This document shows, in pieces, positions 16,801 through 20,750 of a DNA stretch of 20,750 bases. Source of the stretch: Nemertoderma westbladi (lineage: Eukaryota > Xenacoelomorpha > Nemertodermatida > Nemertodermatidae); assembly GCA_032718475.1 (NCBI GenBank), contig JAUCBJ010008901.1, forward strand, positions 1 to 20,750, read 5' to 3'. A model generated the notes under the pieces. It did not search any database. It had not been told where the DNA came from and saw only the letters and a list, made by a program, of their open reading frames with translations. How positions within the stretch are numbered: the stretch's first letter is position 1; every line of letters starts with the position of its first letter. A program made the position numbers and the translations under genes.

Positions 16801-16869
16801 CAAACTCCTACGAACTCTAATGGAGGAAATTGCCTGAATGAGAGACCGCTCATTCCAGTCTCTTCCAGT

Positions 16870-17376
16870 CCCAATTCCCTAGAAACACTAACACCCACGC
16901 ACTTTCTCCTGAAGAAGCCGGTGGCCATGCTTCCAACTTCGGACATAAATGATGGAGACGAGTATTGTAAACAAACTTGGCAGCTCATGCAGTTGTTGTC
17001 CCGCCATTTCGCTGACCATTTCGAGAAGTATTATCTCCCAACACTGCAGCTTAGAACTAAGTGGTTTGCGCAGCAGGAAAATGTCAGTTCCGGAGACATG
17101 GTTTTAACAGTTGATTCAGATCTACCCCGCAAGAGGTGGCAGATAGGTCGTATTATCGAGACCCATATATCCGATGACGGTTTAGTGTGATCGGTAGAAC
17201 TCATTGTAATGAGACGAAACCATAAGAAGAAAGGAATGGTCTTTGAGACACAACAACTGAACCACCCCATTGGTCGTCTATGTCTACTAGAAAGAGACAG
17301 GGAGTTGTCTGGAAATTACGGTAAACAGGAAACTCGACCACCTCCCAGATTAAATGAACAAATAGAGACTAAATGA
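16870..17376 (+). pseudogene. BEL/Pao integrase C-terminal domain
   Basis: The frame around 16921-17190 reads LLSRHFADHFEKYYLPTLQL and GDMVLTVDSDLPRKRWQIGR. The spacing and motifs (W....Y.LP.LQ.R.KW, then GD.VL..D...PR..W..GR) are those of the C-terminal DUF5641-type domain that follows the BEL/Pao integrase core. A stop at 17188-17190 and a frame change precede the last part (LNHPIGRLCLLE), which ends at a TGA at 17374-17376. It confirms superfamily and orientation. Confidence 0.8.
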
Positions 17377-17385
17377 CTCTTAGTT

Positions 17386-17397
17386 AGGGGAGCGGGA
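17386..17397 (+). promoter_or_regulatory. candidate polypurine tract
   Basis: AGGGGAGCGGGA follows ten bases after the integrase stop, where LTR elements usually prime plus-strand DNA synthesis. No LTR start can be confirmed beyond it, because no second LTR copy is present. Confidence 0.35.
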
Positions 17398-17461
17398 TCA
17401 AGACCATTTATTTATCTGTATATTAGTCTTTATATACGTTTTATTACGTAATTTTATAATC

Positions 17462-17479
17462 TCGTCAATCTGACGAGAA
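17462..17479. promoter_or_regulatory. 7-bp stem hairpin before the zinc-knuckle ORF
   Basis: TCTCGTC and GACGAGA pair perfectly around AATCT, roughly 85 bases upstream of the first ATG of the zinc-knuckle ORF. The TGA that closes the ORF's frame upstream (17471-17473) lies within it. Confidence 0.6.
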
Positions 17480-17560
17480 GAATCAGCTTGGGGAGAAGCA
17501 AACCGAGATACCACTAGAGACTATGACGAACTCTGTTCTTACTTCAAAGACCAACCACAA

Positions 17561-18184
17561 ATGGAGATATATTGTGCTTATTGTCACATTAATAATAAGC
17601 ATATCTTTGCTGTCTGCCCACAGTTTATGACACAATGTCATTACTGTCAGTTAAAGGGACACGCTAGTTGGGATTGCCCTTTTAGCTCCGACCTGGAAAG
17701 TGTAGATGAGTTGATTGTATTGCAACACATACGATCTTGGGAAGCTAGCACAGACCTTCACTGCGATTCGCGCCACCGTTACTATCCCGGACGTGCTTAT
17801 GGGGGAGTGTACGCATTTCACCCCTACCTATTTCCCCAAATAGAACAGAAAACTCGTATTCCCAGTTATGAACTACTCAAATGTGTTGGAGAGTCCATTT
17901 CCACCAAATATGGGAGAAAATATTTAAAGAATATCAACCCAAACAACCTGGACTCATATAATCTACTTGGTTGTATCGGCTGAGACCTGGAATACGGTGA
18001 GACATTTATCAATACACATCCCGAGTTGCAAGAGGTCCACCGATGCCACTATGAGTATAAGGAGAGGGAACGTGAACTAGTAAGATCTGTAAAACGCCGT
18101 AAATTCCTCACGACCCATGGCCTACCAATGGCAGTCATACAGATGACTAAGGAAGGACCAGTCCAAGCTGCTGTCTTGAAATGA
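17561..18184 (+). CDS. double zinc-knuckle ORF, unknown family
   Basis: Not recognised as a known family. The frame is open from 17474; the first ATG is 17561. Residues 5-19 form a knuckle-like C-x2-C-x5-H-x4-C (one residue longer than canonical) and residues 26-39 a canonical CCHC (CHYCQLKGHASWDC). The rest is mixed, with HRYYPGRAYGGVYAFHPYLF near the middle. A TGA interrupts at 17981-17983; the frame then runs 66 codons more (charged, KERERELVRSVKRRKF) to a TGA at 18182-18184. Paired knuckles usually bind single-stranded RNA or DNA, as in gag nucleocapsid. Position just after a BEL/Pao integrase suggests an accessory or 3' gene of that element, or a remnant of a different gag. The internal stop may be a mutation or may mark two products. 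Confidence 0.45.
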
Positions 18185-18471
18185 GCGCTAAAGATCATAC
18201 GACCTCGACCCTTCGATCCTCTGGTAGACATGTCGATACCAAAACACCTTCCCGGGAGAGAAGCGCATCCTCCATGGATATCGACCAACCAAGTACCTCG
18301 ACCGGTGGATACACCGACCGCAACCCCAATCCTGTTGATGCAATTATATTGCACCCTTCCCCAAGGAGTTATAGCCCTCCGAGTAAAATGGCTCGTAGCA
18401 TCAGGAAGAAGACAACCACTGCCCAAAGGTTCAAGAAACTCCGTAAACGTCATTCTAGAAAGAAAGATTGA
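18181..18471 (+). CDS. small Ser/Thr/Pro-rich basic protein ORF
   Basis: 96 codons from an ATG at 18181 that overlaps the stop of the preceding ORF as ATGA. The N-terminal two thirds are Ser/Thr/Pro-rich and probably disordered. The last ~28 residues are strongly basic (SIRKKTTTAQRFKKLRKRHS), resembling a nuclear-localisation or nucleic-acid-binding tail. No family is recognised. The preceding ORF's own frame is also open across the same bases to 18484, apart from its TGA at 18182, so the two frames overlap for about 290 bases and either could be the real one. Coding status is uncertain. Confidence 0.35.
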   Translation: MSAKDHTTSTLRSSGRHVDTKTPSRERSASSMDIDQPSTSTGGYTDRNPNPVDAIILHPSPRSYSPPSKMARSIRKKTTTAQRFKKLRKRHSRKKD

Positions 18472-18484
18472 CTGTTTAGAGTAG

Positions 18485-20134
18485 TTATTATATTAAGAAA
18501 TTGTGACTCTATGTATATTTTATAGACTTAAGTCCCATTTTCTGGAAGCGGTGTTAAAACACAATGTGCTGGTTACTCTAAACAATTGGAAAACTCTTAA
18601 GAAGTTTGTATTTTATGAACTAGTGTGAACTTACTCCCTCCAGCGTTTATTCTAAGTATAACACTTTCCCATACATTCCCACAGAAACTCAGATGCTCAG
18701 ATTACGAAATCACCAGTCATTGGATACTATTCCCTTTGTTTACGTTTTTCTTTGTTAGTCACCGTCCAATCAGTATACTTTCCTCCTGCGTCATCCCAGA
18801 GCCTGAATTACTGGATCCATTGGTTATGGGTTGATGGCATGTAAACAGGTCCCTGATTGGGAGTTCTTGCATGTTCCATACGTTCTACGGCGTTCAATAT
18901 GATTCATGCTTTGTGGACTACTTGAGGCAAGAATATTCTTGCAGCCCTCAGTGTGAGTGTTTGAACACTTCCAGACTCTGTGCCCAGAAACACCAGCGGC
19001 TAGAAAGATACAGAACGCAAATCTATTAAAACGTTCATACTAACGTTTACATCTAAAACGTTTACGTACACATTTTGCACACAACTCACTGCAACACGTC
19101 CTGACTGTCTGATATTGCCGCAACACCGCATTTTTATACTGATTTATGCTGTTATAATCTGTTGTAATTCGTAACATATGGATTCATGTTAATAGTTGGA
19201 GAATACTTACGAATAACCGGTAGATCTTGGGTTTTCATGAGCATTGAGGTAAGCGGAGGGGTTTACTATTCACAATTGCATAATTCAATTAACAGTGATT
19301 TGTATGAGTTTATGCTGTTTCATAGTCCCCAACGTGCGTTAGTTAAGTTCTCCCTATATGCAAGTAAAATTGGTGGCTATTGGCAAATTTGCGTGTTTCA
19401 GTACTATTGGCCGTCCGTGTGAGAGTGTGAACGTTCAATAAATACATCCCTAAAGGATGTAAACATTTGCGTTATCTTATGCCCACCCGTTGTAGTTAGT
19501 ATAAGTCATATCTCTGCGTAGTATTTAGAGCGCAGCACCTGAAAAGGAACTGTCAGTATTTAATGGAAAATAAACATAGCTGTTAGAGATTATAGATCAA
19601 TTGAACAATACAAAGTGTCCTACGGCTCTTTTTGCCATCGAATCCAGTCTCCCACCTCTGGTGGGTCATACGCCGCGCTAGACTGGCTTCGGCTGTGTTC
19701 ATCTGTCTTGGGCTGTCAGTTATTAATAGACATATAAATTAACAGGTTAAACTGTTAAAGGTCTAAAAGCACGAACAATCCTACTGTACTTGGGCGTCTT
19801 TAACCACACGCTACAATGAATGGACAGTGTATACTTAAGAAAGACAGGTATTTATATATATTATTGGTGTTTTGGGTGAATGAGTTGCGTGACCAAAACA
19901 TCGCCACACATTATTGTTACTTACTGTTACTGACTCAGCCGCCCTGCGTCAGTAAGTCCAAATTCTGGATAAAAGTAAAAGAAATTATCAAATATTGTTC
20001 ATCTTGCTCGCTTACAGGAGTTTATTACGTTTCGTTTAGTTGTTGTTAGTTGTATTCGTTTATTGTTTTGGTTAGAATAACTTGTAATTGTAACGTGTTC
20101 CTTTCACTTAATTTAGAATAAGAATTCGCCGAAA
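18485..20134. other. intergenic DNA, no supported gene
   Basis: Short frames (for example 78 codons at 19186-19422 and 77 at 19816-20049) show no domain or paralogue. Visible items: a perfect 16-bp palindrome GCAAGAATATTCTTGC (18927-18942); repeated AACGTTTAC strings near 19030-19065; an AATAAA at about 19438 followed by a small ACATCC/GGATGT hairpin; and nested stems at 19644-19686 (CCAGTCT/AGACTGG around CCCACC/GGTGGG). The AATAAA could belong to a 3' LTR of the right element, but this cannot be tested within the window. Confidence 0.5.
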
Positions 20135-20191
20135 TTGGATTTGCGTCAAGTTTCCTCAATCTGTTCTGGTGGTCGGATGATAAGAGAAAAC

Positions 20192-20356
20192 ATGAAGACC
20201 ATCATTCTATTCCTAACAATATATATTTTCGCAATACAGCTGAATGAGGATTTAGGCCAACGCTACATGGTTGATGACGAACTGTGGAGGCGTGTTGCCG
20301 AGATTGAGGCAGAGTGGAAGTGTGGGCCGAGTGGTACCCAAATATTAACTAAATAA
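20192..20356 (+). CDS. small secreted-peptide ORF or terminal exon, unknown
   Basis: 54 codons from the ATG at 20192 (A at -3; another in-frame ATG at 20177 has a weaker context). It begins MKTIILFLTIYIFAIQ, a good signal-peptide pattern, followed by about 38 mostly acidic residues with a single Cys (DDELWRRVAEIEAEWKCGPS). The alternative is that the segment is a terminal exon. CCTAAC and a pyrimidine-tinged stretch end in ACAG at 20236-20239, an acceptor-like context, and similarity to the decayed copy at 981-1281 is strongest just after that AG. The stop TAA (20354-20356) lies inside AATAAA (20352-20357). The function is not recognised. The second, broken copy 19 kb away suggests either a gene family or a dispersed repeat. 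Confidence 0.35.
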   Translation: MKTIILFLTIYIFAIQLNEDLGQRYMVDDELWRRVAEIEAEWKCGPSGTQILTK

Positions 20357-20552
20357 AATATTAATGTAAATGACACGGCTTGTAATCTGTAATATAATCA
20401 TTTCAAACATAGATAAATATATATCAGCAAGTTATAGTTGGAAATGTAAATCCACCAAATATATAATAAATAGTAATATTATAGCAGCATTATTATGATA
20501 ACTTATTTATTACAAGGTAGACCTAAGCTAATACAATTATACAGTACAATAT
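20226..20552 (+). repeat. long-range direct repeat with 981-1281
   Basis: It covers the distal part of the small ORF and about 200 bases of AT-rich 3' flank. The flank retains GTAAATGACACGGCTTGTAAT and TTATAGCAGC in both copies. It shares strand and order of blocks with the left copy. Confidence 0.65.
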
Positions 20553-20750
20553 CATCCTACAATTACAGTTAATATAATAAATTTAAATAAACAACTATGT
20601 TATTCAGCTACGTAATTTATATAATATATCGTATTTGTGTGAGTGGAATAAGCAGTAATTACTGTAGTTGTGACAAAGTAATTACTTGTCTACCTATAAC
20701 TACGTGTACAGATTCTAATAATAAGTAAACCACCAACATAAAACACCTCA
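20553..20750. other. AT-rich right end
   Basis: No feature is recognised in this AT-rich sequence, which runs to the window edge. Confidence 0.5.

Larger units (their letters stand above)
14753..17376 (+). mobile_element. BEL/Pao-type element, gag joined to integrase
   Basis: The plus strand carries gag N-terminus, DUF1759-like core, basic linker and zinc knuckle. It continues almost immediately into integrase catalytic core and C-terminal domain. Protease, reverse transcriptase, RNase H and the integrase N-terminal zinc domain are absent, so at least some 2.5 kb is missing relative to a full element. Several frameshifts and stops make it non-functional. No LTR could be paired: upstream lies the LINE fragment. 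Downstream, a purine-rich AGGGGAGCGGGA (17386-17397) follows the integrase stop and may be the polypurine tract. Confidence 0.8.

Noticed and set aside
19186-19422. 78-codon plus-strand frame as a gene
   Set aside because: No domain, no signal sequence pattern and no repeat copy; probably chance.
17386-19450. 3' LTR of the right element
   Set aside because: A purine tract, an AATAAA and hairpins are present, but no second LTR copy exists in the window to define one.
19644-19686. Nested stems as an RNA gene
   Set aside because: CCAGTCT/AGACTGG and CCCACC/GGTGGG pair, but there are no tRNA boxes and no known RNA-family match.

Overview
This window reads as non-coding, repeat-dense DNA from an animal genome, probably an aquatic invertebrate. 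The species cannot be named from sequence alone. The reasons are: two BEL/Pao-type LTR retroelements (a superfamily known only from animals), a non-LTR retrotransposon tail, a tRNA-derived SINE head, three satellite arrays, long poly(C) runs, and no dense bacterial-style coding. No conserved host gene is recognised. The only host-like coding candidate is a small secreted-peptide or terminal-exon ORF near the right end.

Layout. 1-1600: AT-rich DNA with a 70-bp dispersed repeat, a 35-bp minisatellite, a 22-C run, and a decayed relative of the 20.2 kb ORF and its 3' flank. 1613-2449: a 52-bp satellite (16 units). 2478-2545: a tRNA-like SINE head (minus strand). 2710-3373: a 72-bp satellite (9 units and a partial). 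4056-4127: second copy of the 70-bp repeat. 4155-5730: a ~150-bp satellite family, organised partly as a 315-bp dimer and carrying a CTCF-like core motif. 5883-5926: a palindrome cluster.

5966-13506 is a BEL/Pao element on the minus strand, bounded by ~420-430 bp LTRs. Its internal part holds a frameshifted gag (basic N-terminus, coiled coil, Gly-run repeats, DUF1759-like core, damaged zinc knuckle) and an aspartic protease ORF with a long charged extension. No reverse transcriptase, RNase H or integrase is visible.

13507-14197 has palindromes and AT-rich DNA but no recognised gene. 14198-14752 is the C-terminal end of a LINE reverse transcriptase (minus strand) whose frame runs straight into a (TAG)n tail. 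14753-17376 is a second BEL/Pao element on the plus strand. It keeps gag and integrase, but an internal deletion joins the gag zinc knuckle to the integrase core. Directly downstream, 17474-18484 holds an unusual ORF module: two zinc knuckles, then a small basic protein overlapping it by ATGA. From there to 20134 nothing is confidently coding.

How the parts relate: neither retroelement could mobilise itself. The left one has gag and protease only; the right one has gag and integrase only, broken by frameshifts. The most intriguing unexplained parts are the zinc-knuckle/basic ORF module, the protease-linked extension with its stop-start junction, the CTCF-like motif in the satellite, and the one-sided poly(C) runs.
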